Shown: positions 12,225-22,998 of the stretch, one piece after another
Layout of the letters: every line of letters starts with the position of its first letter
How positions within the stretch are numbered: position 1 is the stretch's first letter
Assembly (NCBI GenBank): GCA_007570785.1
Contig: ML664199.1
Span: forward strand, 21,073,619 to 21,137,618
Reading direction: 5' to 3'
From: Antilocapra americana
Taxonomy: Eukaryota; Chordata; Mammalia; Artiodactyla; Antilocapridae
DNA: 64,000 bases
The notes under the pieces: model-generated
What the model was told of the DNA's origin: nothing
Seen by the model: the letters and a program-made list of their open reading frames with translations, nothing else
Databases searched by the model: none
Position numbers and translations under genes: made by a program

Positions 12225-12310
12225 CCCCGTGGACAGAGGAGCCTGGCAGGCTATTGTCCATGGGGTGGCAAGAGTCAGACATTGACTTAGTGACTAAACC
12301 ACCACCACTA
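12225..12310 (+). mobile_element. Bov-tA SINE, 3'-end fragment
   Basis: Only the last part of the SINE is present: 'ggacagaggagcctggcagg', 'tccatggggtggcaagagtc', then the tail 'gactaaaccaccaccacta'. Strong 5' truncation is typical of reverse-transcribed copies. Confidence 0.9.
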
Positions 12311-12708
12311 CATAATAAATACTGAGCAATTTGGCTTTAGTTTTTTTCTATTACATTGTAATGATCTTTTATTTTCATTGCAGAGTTTTCATTAAATGTC
12401 AGTATTTTACTAAACTCCCAGTATTAACATTGTTAATGCATGTTTCATGATGTTCAGGTTTCTTGATAGTTGTAAGTACAACTTTAAGCCAAATCTATAT
12501 AGAAGGCTTACAACTATTGTTATTTCCACTGTTGAATAATATTTATTTTATAATTGATGGTTGTCAACCTCTCATGTTTTGCCTGGTTATACCTTGAACG
12601 TTTTTCCATTTTCATTAATTTTTGTAGTATTGACACGCTCCTCTCTCATTTTATTTGTTAATGATGAAATGAAATAAGATAATCTTTATTTAATTGTGTC
12701 TTATTGGA
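12311..12708. other. Single-copy AT-rich stretch
   Basis: Nothing recognisable; no repeat, no supported frame. Confidence 0.45.
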
Positions 12709-12870
12709 CAAGAGCTTCTCAATCTGGGCTGCACAGTAGAAACACCTGGGGGAGCTTTTAAAAATCCAATAGTCTGTGCCACACCCCAGATTAAGTTAGA
12801 ATCTCTGGGGTTTGGACCCAGGTATCAGAATTTTTTAAACTTCCCCAGCTGGTTTGGGGAACCAGTGGAT
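12709..12870. mobile_element. MER5A-like hAT fossil
   Basis: It opens with 'agcttctcaatctgggctgcaca', then 'acacctgggggagctttt', 'ccacaccccagatt' and 'tatcagaattttt', in the same order as the intact MER5A at 17354. The right end is degraded ('gggaaccagtgg'). A 99-codon frame crosses it and is not a gene. Confidence 0.75.
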
Positions 12871-15252
12871 GGGACAGAAAAGCACATTTGCTCTGAACCA
12901 CTTCTGATGGCCCCTAGTAGATTCTGCAAAAGATTCCATGCCTCAAACTTCATGCCTCAAACCCATTTGGTGTGTTTCTGTCCTGCTTCCTAAATCAATT
13001 TCAAGCCAATGTTAGTTTGAAACAGTGTAGAAGACAGGATGTATTTTAGAGCAAGTTTTACCTAACGGAGTCATTGGGTTCTTACAGTACCTGGAATTCC
13101 AAGCTTCGGGTCTGTTTGTAGGCATAATGAATTGTATCTGAAGTTCATTATCAGTGCTCTGTTTATGAAATACCCAAATAAGCATCCCACTGAATTAACT
13201 TTCAGCACTGGAATTGAGTCTGCTATTCAGAGATCGTGTTTGTGAACCCACAGGGCAGGCATATATACAGGAAAGAAAATAGAAACAGATACATAGATTT
13301 ATATATAGCACTTTTCCTGGAAGCCCAGAAGAATTGGTTAGTCTAGGTTGGTGCTAAGAGCCGTCCAATTGGGGGCGGAAGCGTGAACTTTTCCTCTGCC
13401 TCTGTGTCTGCTTCTGCCTGAAGATTCTGTCATCTTTATTGTGCAGACAGTTAAAAATGTAAAATCAGGTGAGATTGATTTCTCGTCTCTTCACCGCCCA
13501 CATTTTTTTTTTAAGTGCAGAATCTCTGGATAAATATCCTTAAGTAAGAAAGTTTAAGTGCCTCCCCTGACAGTTACAAATAATTTTATACAATAGGCAG
13601 ACAGACAAATTGTGCTGGTTGTCTGTATTTCTTTAAAGAAAAAAAAAGAGAGAGGGAGAGAAAGTCTGGCCTGGAGACTAGAGTAAATCACAAAAGTGAT
13701 CTCAAGTGAACAGAGATAGATTTCTGGAATACAGTGTGCAATGAAACCACTGACCTCTTATACATGGGTTCATGTCTTTTTCTACAGAAACAGATGGGTA
13801 ATAGCATAATGCCGAAATCATGCTCTACATAATATGGACCTAGTGATTGCAGACCTGATTGCTTGCCATATGGTTGCTGAAGGGTTGAAGAGAAAATGGG
13901 ATGATATGCAAACCCTTAACAGCAACATTTTTATTGAATGGCCATTACATTAAAACCCAAACTCTGCAAATGAAGGCAAGAACTGTGGTGAATAATGATG
14001 AAATAACGAAGTGATAAAAGCAGCAACATTGTCGTATGTATTTGGTTTTCAGTATGCAAACTCAGGGCAGACTTATTTTTGTCCCTTTGCCTAGCATTAT
14101 TATGAGCATTAGGAGGTGATGTGGTGGGACATAAATGCCTTTAGGGCAGAAATACTGTATCTGTGGAGCACTGCCGCATTCACTAGGTCAGAGAAAGAAG
14201 AAAATAATCATTTGTCCCAGAGGAACTGAATTTGACTCAAAAGCTACCTGCAGTATGTGCCTAACCTCTGTGAAGTTCAGTCTATCAGCAAGAAGCTTGT
14301 AGTAAAAGCGTGGTTGAGAGTCCAGTGTGATAATGCAAAATGAAGATGCTTGTTTACTTTTTGCCTTTGAATTTCCTCCTGCAGATTTTGCTGCTGCTTC
14401 ACTGTTGGCAAGCAGGTGGACGAGGAAAGGTGGATACAGTTTCCCAGAGTGTATTACAGTTCAGTTGATCAGCTGTGATCTGTTTTGCTCTGAGTTTTGT
14501 TTTTAGTGGGTTACTAGGAACAGATAGGATTTTTTTTTCTTCTTTAAAGAAATGTATTTTATTAGTTGACTTCACATTTGCATACACTTCATTTCCTGTC
14601 TCCTTAATGAATGTTTTTCAATCATGTAAAAATCATAAGAATTTGCGTTCTTAGAAATGGAACTCAAATCCATTAAACTAAACCCACTAAGAGTATGTGG
14701 AGGGTAATGAGGTGAGAGGTAAAAATTCAGTCCTTCAGTGAGAAATCTGAAGCATCTAATTTTATTTTAGCATGTCAGAGCTACTGATCAGGGTCAAACC
14801 ACCAAACTTAGTATATATTATTTTGTTCATAAATGTATGGGGATTTGGAGAATTATACTTCCCAGTGCTTATCTACGAAGGGTTAGTCGTCAAGAAATGT
14901 GTTTTTTTTTTAAAAGCCCACAAATAGCAACTTGCTGTGAATTAACTTCCTTATTAAATTCTATATTTTCAGTTCCTAAGCAGTAAACTGTAGAGTGAGC
15001 AGTCAGAGTAGTTGTTTTTGCTTTCCTTACATCTCATTTCTTCTGAGTTTGAGGCCTGTTGTATAAACATTGTACTTGTCCATTGTTTATAAAAAGTTTA
15101 TTTGGAGGAAGAGGTTGATGGCAAATATGAGGTTTGAGGCTGTTATTTGGTTTACCTTGATTCTTGTCCTTAGTTGTAAGTATTATTAAGAGTTGATTTG
15201 TCACGTTGGAACTGTTAGATCCACTCTCAAGCTTAGTGATAACTTAGTTCAG
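12871..15252. other. Single-copy non-coding stretch with conserved-looking features
   Basis: No repeats are recognised. Points of note: a GGGGGCGG box near 13370-13377 in otherwise CpG-poor DNA, an inverted pair CAGACA...TGTCTG near 13600-13630, and a T tract near 14529. The minus-strand frame at 14399-14587 lacks motifs. Possible regulatory DNA, untested. Confidence 0.45.
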
Positions 15253-15420
15253 GGCTTCTCAAACTGGAGGGTCAGTTAAAGCACAAAGCTCTGCACCCCT
15301 CCCCTAGAATTTCTGCTTCAGTGGATCTCTACAGGGTGGATTGTAATTGGCATTTCTAACAACTTCCCAGTTGCTATTTTATGCTACTGATCCCTGAGAT
15401 GATGCCTTGAGAATAACTGG
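15253..15420. mobile_element. MER5-related hAT fossil
   Basis: The starting 'ggcttctcaaactgg', central 'tgcacccctcccctagaatttctg' and 'ggcatttctaacaacttcccag' near the end follow the layout of MER5/MER58-type elements with heavy divergence. Confidence 0.6.
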
Positions 15421-15495
15421 ATATGTTCTTAGCATTTAGGGTGCAGAAACCTAGGCACCATAAAAATTACTGATTTGAGCATGGAAAGAGTATTG

Positions 15496-15715
15496 TGTTG
15501 TTGTTAGTTGCTAAGTCATGTCTGACTCATTTGCTCAGACTCTTGTGACCCCATGGACCATAGCCCGTTAGGCTTCTCTGTCCCTGGGATTTTCCAGGCA
15601 AGAATACTGGAGTAGGTTGCCATTTCCCTCTCCAGGGGATCTTCCTGATCTTCCTGAACCTGTGTCTTCTGTGTTGCAGTCAGATTCTTTACCAATGAAC
15701 CACCAGGGAAGCCCA
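15496..15715 (-). mobile_element. Bov-tA SINE with target-site duplication
   Basis: This is a complete minus-strand copy ending at 'ccaccagggaagccc'. It is flanked by a 12-bp direct repeat with one mismatch: gaaagagtattg at 15484-15495 and gaaagagttttg at 15716-15727. The tail carries a small internal duplication around 'ctcatttgctcagactc' (15527-15543). Two overlapping frames across it are not genes. Confidence 0.95.
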
Positions 15716-15727
15716 GAAAGAGTTTTG

Positions 15728-17053
15728 CAAAACTTCAGTTTATTTGCTGTTTTATACCTAACAGCCTGCACACCTACGGCAGCTAATGAAGCCACACTGA
15801 GCGGGAACAAGATAGCTTTGTCCCAAGTAGGAGTGGAGGTAGAGGTAGAGTCACATTAGTCCCCATGAGCTGGAACCATGTTTCTTCAGTGCTGAAAGCA
15901 ATCAGCCAGGTCTGCATCCTGTGACAATAGCCATCGCTTAGGTTTGAGTAGCTGAGACCTGTGCACCTTTGAAATCTCATTTGCTTTTGCAGGAAGAGTA
16001 ACAGTTTCTATAGCAGTGCTCAAAGAATTCCCATCCACTTACAGGAATCCTGGAATTGTTAGGCATTTTATCAGCCTCGTTGTTTTTATTACTTTCTGTG
16101 TCCTAAAGACATATGACAAGCATAGTATAGTATTTAAGACATTTTATGTATGGCAAAAAGAGTCTCCCCCCACCCAGTGATGAGAAGCATTTTCTTCCTC
16201 CCTAAAAAGCTGATTTTTATACAGCTTGACTAGTGTCATATCTCCCGTGTGGCAGAAATAAGTTTTGCATAACTTTTAAGAGCCCAGGCTGACCTATTTA
16301 AGAGATACCAGGTGCTACATAATGTATTTAGGTCAAGTATTGTGTTTGAGCTCGTCATCACTCTTGTACCGGGCTTGCTCTCTGTGAAAACCTCAGGTAT
16401 ATCACAGATACAGATGTAGGCCAAGAGATGTTGCCTGATATCAAAATGTAATAAATCTCTATATAACGTAATTATCATGTCACCCAATCCTACCACCAGA
16501 GTTAAAAAGGAATCTAAGATTTTAATGAAATATCTGCCCTACTGGTTTTACTTGAAGGCATTCACGATGCTGCTATTAACACGGTGCTGTGGCTGGGAAC
16601 CTGGAAAGCTTCGGTGCAGTTAAAATGCTTTTGAATGTCATTTCTATTTGGAATGCTTTTCTTTAAAAATTAAAAGAAAATGGCGGTCTGCTATCATTTG
16701 GAGGTAACTTCTTACTGAAGTGGAATGATTAAGTTTTGACACATATCTCTCAGGGTCGGGTTTTTTTCCCTAGCAGAGATTTCTCAGGTAAAGGTTGAAG
16801 CCTGAATCTGGGCAGTGTCATTATCCTAATATATTGGAAGATGAATCCATCCATCTTATAACAATACCTCATTGCCTCCGAGCATCTTAAATTGTATAAA
16901 AGTACATGGAAATTTGAAATGAGATGTTGAGAAAATGCAATTCAAAATTTTTTCGAAGCTAGCTTTTAACATGTATTTATCTGATACATTCCCTCTGTAT
17001 AAATGGAGAGTGCTGATGATTTTTTTTTTCTTTAAAGAATTGGTACGAATAAT
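15728..17053. other. Single-copy stretch
   Basis: No repeat family recognised. Minus-strand frames at 15783-15980 and 16236-16496 show no motif and are taken as chance. Confidence 0.45.
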
Positions 17054-17054
17054 A

Positions 17055-17084
17055 TCTCTCTCTCTCTCTCTTTTTTTTTTTTTT
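17055..17084. repeat. (CT)n followed by T tract
   Basis: About eight CT units run directly into 14 T. A simple-sequence tract. Confidence 0.95.
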
Positions 17085-17353
17085 GGTTTTCATGCTGCTC
17101 GTCCTGTCCTCTGAGATACTTAAACACGTGTTTTAAGCTTCAGGTCAACCACATCTGGAGAGGATAAGAACAAAAGCTTCTAATTTAATTCTTTAGCTTT
17201 GGTATGTAAGACACTGTTATTCCCATTTTCTTGCTCACAAACTAAGATCCACTTGCCTCTGAGCGTAAATCCTTTATCTACCATAGGTTGGAAATCAGCT
17301 CTCCTGCTTCATCCTGTTGTTATACCTTGGCTCTAGTACCAAGGCTGTAAACT

Positions 17354-17544
17354 CAGTGGGTCTCAACCCTGGCTGCACATTAGAGTCACCTGGGGAGCTT
17401 TTGAAAAAAAAAAAAAATAATACCAGTGCCTGGGCCCCACCCCACCCCATTAACTCAGCATCCCTGGGGACGAGGCCTGGGCAAGGATTTTTTTTAAAGC
17501 TCCCAAGGTGATTCCAGTTGTGCAGCCAGGGTTGAGAACCACAG
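17354..17544. mobile_element. MER5A hAT-Charlie element, full length
   Basis: It is 191 bp with both terminal inverted repeats readable: CAGTGGGTCTCAACCCTGGC on the left and, on the other strand, CTGTGGTTCTCAACCCTGGC on the right. Flanks tgtaaact and tttaaaat are a weak candidate for the expected 8-bp duplication. Non-autonomous and inactive. The overlapping 122-codon minus-strand frame is an artefact. Confidence 0.92.
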
Positions 17545-17551
17545 TTTAAAA

Positions 17552-17585
17552 TTAAACAACATATAAGATCACATATGTTGTTTAA
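17552..17585. repeat. Perfect 13-bp inverted repeat (hairpin)
   Basis: Arms TTAAACAACATAT and its exact complement are separated by 8 nt, starting 8 bp after the MER5A right terminus. Purely structural observation. Confidence 0.85.
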
Positions 17586-18413
17586 ACAATGCATATACTG
17601 TTTTAAATGAACATATACGTTATTAGCAACTGAACAACAACAGCAACACGAGATCACCCTCATCTATATAGGAATCCCCTTTCAACATCCACAGCTCTAG
17701 TCACAAATGGCTATTCTTAAACAAGTGAAAATTCATTATATACATGGAAGGAAAGAGAATCCATGGTATGAAATTCCTTTTTGTAACCTACTTACACAGA
17801 GAATAAGGTGCTTGGCCAAGGCTTGAGAGCAGTAGCTCTGACCGAGAGTTATGAATATGAAAACCATGACTGCACTGGGTATGGCTTTCCCTTGCCTTTG
17901 ATTTAGAACGAGAACCAGTGAGACAGGACACGAATGCACAAAGCCAGACAAGGGACTCAGCCACTCTCTGCCCTCATCATCACCTATAAAACGGTGACAG
18001 GAATAGGGTGGCTAGGAGACTTAAATTAAAAATATTACTTATTGACATACTGAAGGCATGAAAAAAGTGGTTTAAGATAAACAGTTAAGGATCAGACTTT
18101 CTGCTTTTAGGACAAATGATGAAACTGTAAATTTGTCTCTCATTACTTTTATTTCTGTCTACCAAAGGGATAGATTAAAATGGATTTCAACAGATATTTT
18201 ATGCATCTTAAAACTATATGTAAGTGACCGTTAAATGAGCTGTTCCTTGGATTATTTGGGTGTGTCAATTATTACAGCTACTTGAGAAATGAATTCCTCC
18301 TCATTTTTCACTTTCTAGTACTATTTTTCCTGGGTGAATATGATGTTATTACAGCTTAATATTGTGTTGCAGTAATTGTGGGAGAAGACCTTTTTGGGAA
18401 TAGGGCACATGTC
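17586..18413. other. Single-copy stretch
   Basis: Nothing recognisable. The minus-strand frame at 17736-17951 has no supporting motif. Confidence 0.45.
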
Positions 18414-18425
18414 CAAGAATTTTAC

Positions 18426-18563
18426 CCTGGAGAAGGGCATGGCAACCCACTCCAGTATTCTTGCCTGGAGAATTCAATGGACAGAGGAGTCTGGCAGGCT
18501 ACAATCCATAGGGTAGCAAAGAGTCAGACGTGACTGAGTGACTGAGCAACTGAGCAGACACAT
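18426..18563 (+). mobile_element. Bov-tA SINE, 5'-truncated, with target-site duplication
   Basis: The copy starts at 'cctggagaagggcatggc', lacking the tRNA head, and ends 'gactgagcaactgagcagaca'. It is flanked by a 12-bp direct repeat with one mismatch (caagaattttac at 18414-18425, caagagttttac at 18564-18575), so the truncation happened at insertion. Confidence 0.95.
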
Positions 18564-18827
18564 CAAGAGTTTTACTTTGTGACTAGTGGTCTTGGTCTAG
18601 TGAATGGGGGATTCTTTGTGAGATAGACTCTTTCCAATCCTAGCTGCTGCTCTTGATCATCTTACTTTGGTTTTAGAAACCTATACATTTTTGTCTATAG
18701 AAAATAAATATGTATTTATTCTGTGTATTTTTTCTCTAGTGTTTTTTTTGTTATTGAAATTTGATCACATTACTTATTAAATGTTATTAATTACATAATT
18801 GTTTAATCATCATTTATCACCCCTTGG

Positions 18828-19030
18828 TGTTGTAGTTGCTCAGTTGTGTCTGACTCTTTGTGGACCCCATGAACTGCTGCACACCAGGCTACTCTGTCCT
18901 TCACTATCTCCTGGGGTTTGCTCAAATTCATGTCCATTAAGTCAGTGATTCTATCTCACCATTTCATCCTCTGCTACCCCCTTCTCCCTTTTGCCTTCTA
19001 CCTTTCTAGAATCAGGGTCTTTTCCAATGA
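18828..19030 (-). mobile_element. Bov-A / BovB 3'-end unit
   Basis: Minus-strand BovB-type 3' sequence from 'gttgctcagttgtgtctgac' to 'agggtcttttccaatgag', without the tRNA head. It directly abuts the BovB copy on its right. The whole composite has similar flanks ending 'atttatcacc' (18813-18822, 20799-20808). Confidence 0.85.
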
Positions 19031-20398
19031 GTTGCCCAGTTTAGTTCAGGTGCTCAGGCATGTCCAACTCTTTGTGACCCCATGAATCGCAGCACGCCAG
19101 GCCTCCCTGTCCATCACCAACTCCCGGAGTCTACCCAAACCATGTCCATCGAGTTGGTGATGCCATCAAACCATCTCATCCTCTGTCATCTCCTTCTCCT
19201 CCTGCCCCCAGTCTTTCTCAGCATTAGGGTTTTTTCCAATAAGTCAACTCTTCTCATGGTGGCCAAAGTATTAGAGTTTCAGTTTTAACATCAGTCCTTC
19301 CAATGAACACCCAGGACTGATCTCCTTTAGAATGGACTGGTTGAATCTCCTTGCAGTCCAAGGGACTCTCAAGAGTCCATTCCAACACCACAGTTCAAAA
19401 GCATCAAAATTCTTTGGCGCTCAGCTTTCTTTATAGTCCAACTCTCACATCCATACATGACTACTGGAAAAACCATAGCCTTGACTAGACAGACCTTTGT
19501 TGGCAAAGTGATGTCTCTGCTTTTCAATATGCTATCTAGGTTGGACATAACCTTCCTTCCAAGGAGTAAGCGTCTTTTAATTTCATGGCTGCAGTCAACA
19601 TCTGCAGTAATTTGGAGGCCCCAAAATAAAGTTTGACACTGTTTCCACGGTTTCCCCATATATTTCCCATGAAGTGATGAGACCAGATGCCATGTTCTTA
19701 GTTTTCTGAATGTTGAGCTTTAAGCCAACTTTTTCACTCTCCTCTTTCACTTTCAGCAAGAGGCTTTTTAGTTCCTCTTCCCTTTCTGCCATAAGGATGG
19801 TGTCATCTGCATATCTGAGGTTATTGATATTTCTCTGGGAAATCTTGATTCCAGTTTGTGCTTCCTCCAGCCCAGCATTCCTCATGATATAAGTTAAATA
19901 AGCAGGGTGACAATATACAGCCTTGAGGTACTCCTTTTCCTATTTGGAACCAGTCTGTTGTTTTATGTCCAGTACTAACTGTTGCTTCCTGACCTGCATA
20001 TAGGTTTCTCAAGAGACAGGTCAGATGGTCTGGTATTCCCATCTCTTTCAGAATTTTTCACAGTTTATTGTGATCCACACAGTCAAAAGCTTTGGCATAG
20101 TTAATAAAGCAGAAATAGATGTTTTTCTGGAACTCTCTTGCTTTTTTGCTGATCCAGCGGCTGTTGACAATTTGAGCTCTGGTTCCTCTGCCTTTTCTAA
20201 GTCCAGCTTGAACATCTGGAATTTCATGGTTCACATATTGCTGAAGCCTGGCTTGGAGAATTTTGAGCATTACGTTACTAGCATGTGAGATGAGTGCAAT
20301 TGTGAGGTAGTTCGAGCCTTCTTTGGCATTGCTTTTCTTTGGGATTGGAATGAAAACTGACCTTTTCCAGTCCTGTGGCCATTGCTGAATATTCCCAT
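19031..20398 (-). mobile_element. BovB LINE, sense part of a 5'-inverted copy
   Basis: The minus-strand BovB 3' end lies at the left ('agttcaggtgctcaggcatg') and sequence continues into the reverse-transcriptase region up to the equivalent of 'cagcaatggccacaggactgg'. At about 20396 the orientation flips (next entry). Frameshifts break the frame several times. Confidence 0.95.
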
Positions 20399-20426
20399 CT
20401 GAATGCAGAGTTCCAAAGAATAGCAA
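19369..20426 (-). pseudogene. BovB reverse-transcriptase remnant, frameshifted
   Basis: Readable in pieces on the minus strand: 'FIPIPKKSNAKEGSNY', 'LRKGRGTRAQIVN', motif A region 'FINYAKAFDCVDHNKL', 'GVPQGCILSPCLFNLY' and the catalytic box 'RYADDTILMAE'. Motif A has Asn where related elements carry the catalytic Asp (usual form FIDYAKAFD). Pieces fall in different frames, so the gene is dead on two counts. Confidence 0.88.
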
Positions 20427-20783
20427 GGAGAGATAAGAAAGCCTTCCTCAGCAATCAATGCAAAGAAATAGAGGAAAACAACAGAATGGAAAAGACTGGA
20501 GATCTCTTCAAGAAAATTAGAGATACCAAGGGAACATTTCATGCAAAGATGGGCTCGATAAAGGACAGAAATGGTATTGACCTAACAGAAGCAGAAGATA
20601 TTAAGACGAGGTGGCAAGAATACACAGAAGAACTGTATAAAAAAGATCTTCATGACACAGATAATCACAATGGTGTGATCACTCACCTAAAGCCAGACAT
20701 CTTGGAATGTGAAGTCAAGTGGGCCTTAGGAAGCATCACTATGAACAAAGCTAGCGGTGGTGATGGAAATCCAGTTGAGTTGA
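20396..20783 (+). mobile_element. BovB LINE, inverted 5' segment
   Basis: Plus-strand BovB from 'atctgaatgcagagttcc' to 'ggtgatggaaatccagttg'. This is sequence that belongs upstream of the neighbouring minus-strand part. It encodes the linker between endonuclease and reverse transcriptase ('RWQEYTEELYKKDLHDTDN'), still open for over 120 codons. Compared with the copy at 55.4-58.07 kb, about 75 bp of the element is missing at the inversion. This is the signature of twin priming. Confidence 0.93.
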
Positions 20784-20808
20784 CCTGAATCATTAATAAT
20801 TTATCACC

Positions 20809-22016
20809 TGAGTATTTTACTTTACTGGTAATTTATCACCTTTTCTTTTGAAAGTACTAGTAAATTTACTGGCACTTTCAAAATAAAAGAAATCTAGCAA
20901 ATTTTATTGACCTTATTACATTATTAGTTTTGTGTATGTATGCATGTATAAAATTCAGCTTTTACATGGCCTATTTCTAATGTCCTAGTCTACAGTCCAA
21001 TAAATTGGTAGATTTATTATTTTTAAAAGTGCAGTTAAATGGTGTGTACAATTTCTTTTCTTTAAAGAATGAGGTTTAATTTTCTTTTATGATCATGACA
21101 AGATTTTTACAAATACAGATGCTTTTACATCATTTCATTTAGATAATTTATCGTAATATGCTCCTTTATAATCTTTTAATTTGGAAGAAAAAGCTACATC
21201 TAAGTGAAACTGGTACTTTGAGACTTAGACATTCAAAAGCATTCCCTAAATATCAAACTTGTTTTTATGGATCTCTACTAACAACCCCAGTCTGACAATC
21301 CATATATTAATTTATAGGATGCTATTGCATTAAACCTTTAAGACTCAGAGTAGGTAAAAACCCTACCGTTACAGGAGAAAAGTCATTCCATGTGGTACTC
21401 CTTCCTATTCATCTATTTGTCCCATTCCCAAGGCTGCATCTAGGCGTCTTCATTTTGATTAACAGCCTTTCTTAGGAAGTGGGAGGCAGAGACCAAGATG
21501 CTAAACTCTCTCTGAAGTGTGTGCTAAATGATTCACAACAGTGTGAATGAATCAATTTCTGCAAGCATTCCTAACCTTTTAAATATGTAGTCTGCCAAAT
21601 CTTTGTTGGATTACATTCAATTAAAAAAAAAAAAGCACCTTTCTCCCTGGCACCTCTTTCTACACAACCCCCCAGCATGCAAGTATTCTTTTGTGTATTG
21701 GCTTCATTTTACTTGCCCCAGACATAAACAGTATTTTGGAGAATGATCTAACAGTAATTTGTCTTTATATTTAAATGTCTTGAGGTCTGCCTCTTTTATT
21801 TTTATCATTGCTGTTAGTATTGGGGTTCATTTAAGTGGCCCCAAATATTTATTTTAATAAAGTGCCAGAAATAGAGAAATTGAGTTTGGGCTCATCTCTG
21901 TTGGTGCACAAATATGTGTGATGCCAAGAGGGATTACCTTGTCCCAAATGGAATTGAATTATCTTTTTCTGAGGGAAAATAAGTCAACAACAAATTTATA
22001 GTTACAGTTAGCTAAT
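20809..22016. other. Single-copy AT-rich stretch
   Basis: No family recognised. A short motif 'aatttatcacc' recurs at 20798-20808 and 20830-20840, and an A tract lies near 21622-21634. Confidence 0.45.
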
Positions 22017-22027
22017 CGTGTATTTAG

Positions 22028-22238
22028 AGCTTCCTAGTGGCTTAGCAGTAAAGAATCTTCCTGCCAATACAGGAGACAGGGGTTCAGTCCCTGGGTTGAG
22101 AAGATCCTCTGCAGAAGGGAATGGCAACCCATTCCATTATTCTTGCCTGGGAAAAGCCATGGACCGAGGGGTCTGGCAGGCTATAGTCTATGGGGTCGCA
22201 AAAGAGTTGGACATGACTTAGTGACTAAACAACAAAAC
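22028..22238 (+). mobile_element. Bov-tA SINE with target-site duplication
   Basis: A complete plus-strand copy with head 'agcttcctagtggcttag' and tail 'gacttagtgactaaacaac'. It is flanked by an 11-bp direct repeat with one mismatch: cgtgtatttag at 22017-22027 and cgtgcatttag at 22239-22249. Confidence 0.95.
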
Positions 22239-22354
22239 CGTGCATTTAGGCAAAGGTTACTCCATTTTTAAATGAGTGAAGGATGAGAGTCCATTCTCAA
22301 AACTTATCTGAGACCCAAGTTTCATCTCCAGATGGTATGATTTAATGGACGTAT

Positions 22355-22560
22355 TAATTACTCAGTCATGTTCGACTGGGACCCCGTGCATTGTAGCCTG
22401 CCTGTCTCCTTTGTCTGTGGGATTTCCCAGGCATGAATACTGGAGTGGGTTGCCATTTCCTTCTCCAGGGGATCTTCCCAACCCAGGGATTGATCCCACA
22501 TCTCCTATGTCTCTTGCACTGCAGATGGATACTTTACCATCTGAGCCACCAGGGAATCCC
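22355..22560 (-). mobile_element. Bov-tA SINE
   Basis: A minus-strand copy from 'attactcagtcatgttcgac' to 'ccaccagggaatccc'. It has lost the 'tctttgtg' part of the tail. It lies 116 bp from an oppositely oriented copy, so the two form an inverted pair. Confidence 0.94.
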
Positions 22561-22865
22561 TAGAGGGTCCCTGTCTATGTAAAGAGAGTTGGTGGCTGTA
22601 TTTCAAGGACAGCAACATCAATGCTGAGGAGTTGTCCTTTATTCTGACTGGTGATGTTTTCCCCTCATGTGGGAGTACCTTTCAAGATAGGCATTATGTT
22701 TTAAAATCGAGGAATTGGGTGATAACTTATTTATAAGTTAGGAACAGTCAAGCATACCATCATACAGTTGTCTAGGCTAGAAAAGAGGTTTAGTAGACAG
22801 GGGATTATAAACAACATACAAAAACAGTTCAAAGACTAGAGTTCACCAGCAATGATGGTTTCAAG
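22561..22865. other. Single-copy stretch
   Basis: Nothing recognisable. Confidence 0.45.
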
Positions 22866-22998
22866 GTCTTGTCTGCAGACACCTGCATCAGAATTACCTA
22901 CAGTATTTCCTAAACAGAGATTCCTGGCCTGTCCTCAGATCTACTTAATCTGATTCCTGGGGTGAGGCCCTGAAACTATATTCACCAGCCTCCCTGGG
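22866..22998. mobile_element. MER5-related hAT fossil
   Basis: 'acctgcatcagaattacct', 'aacagagattcctggcctgt', 'aatctgattcctggggtgag' and 'caccagcctccctgg' follow the MER5-type order with strong divergence. Termini are not readable. Confidence 0.55.

Noticed and set aside
12694..12993. 99-codon frame
   Set aside because: Runs through a MER5A-like transposon fossil.
12146..17577. Shared 15-mer (taagatcacatatgt) in the palindrome at 12148 and the hairpin at 17552
   Set aside because: A chance 15-base match is roughly expected once or twice in 64 kb of AT-rich DNA, so no link is claimed.
17295..17663. 122-codon minus-strand frame
   Set aside because: Crosses the complete MER5A element and the adjacent hairpin; a composition artefact.
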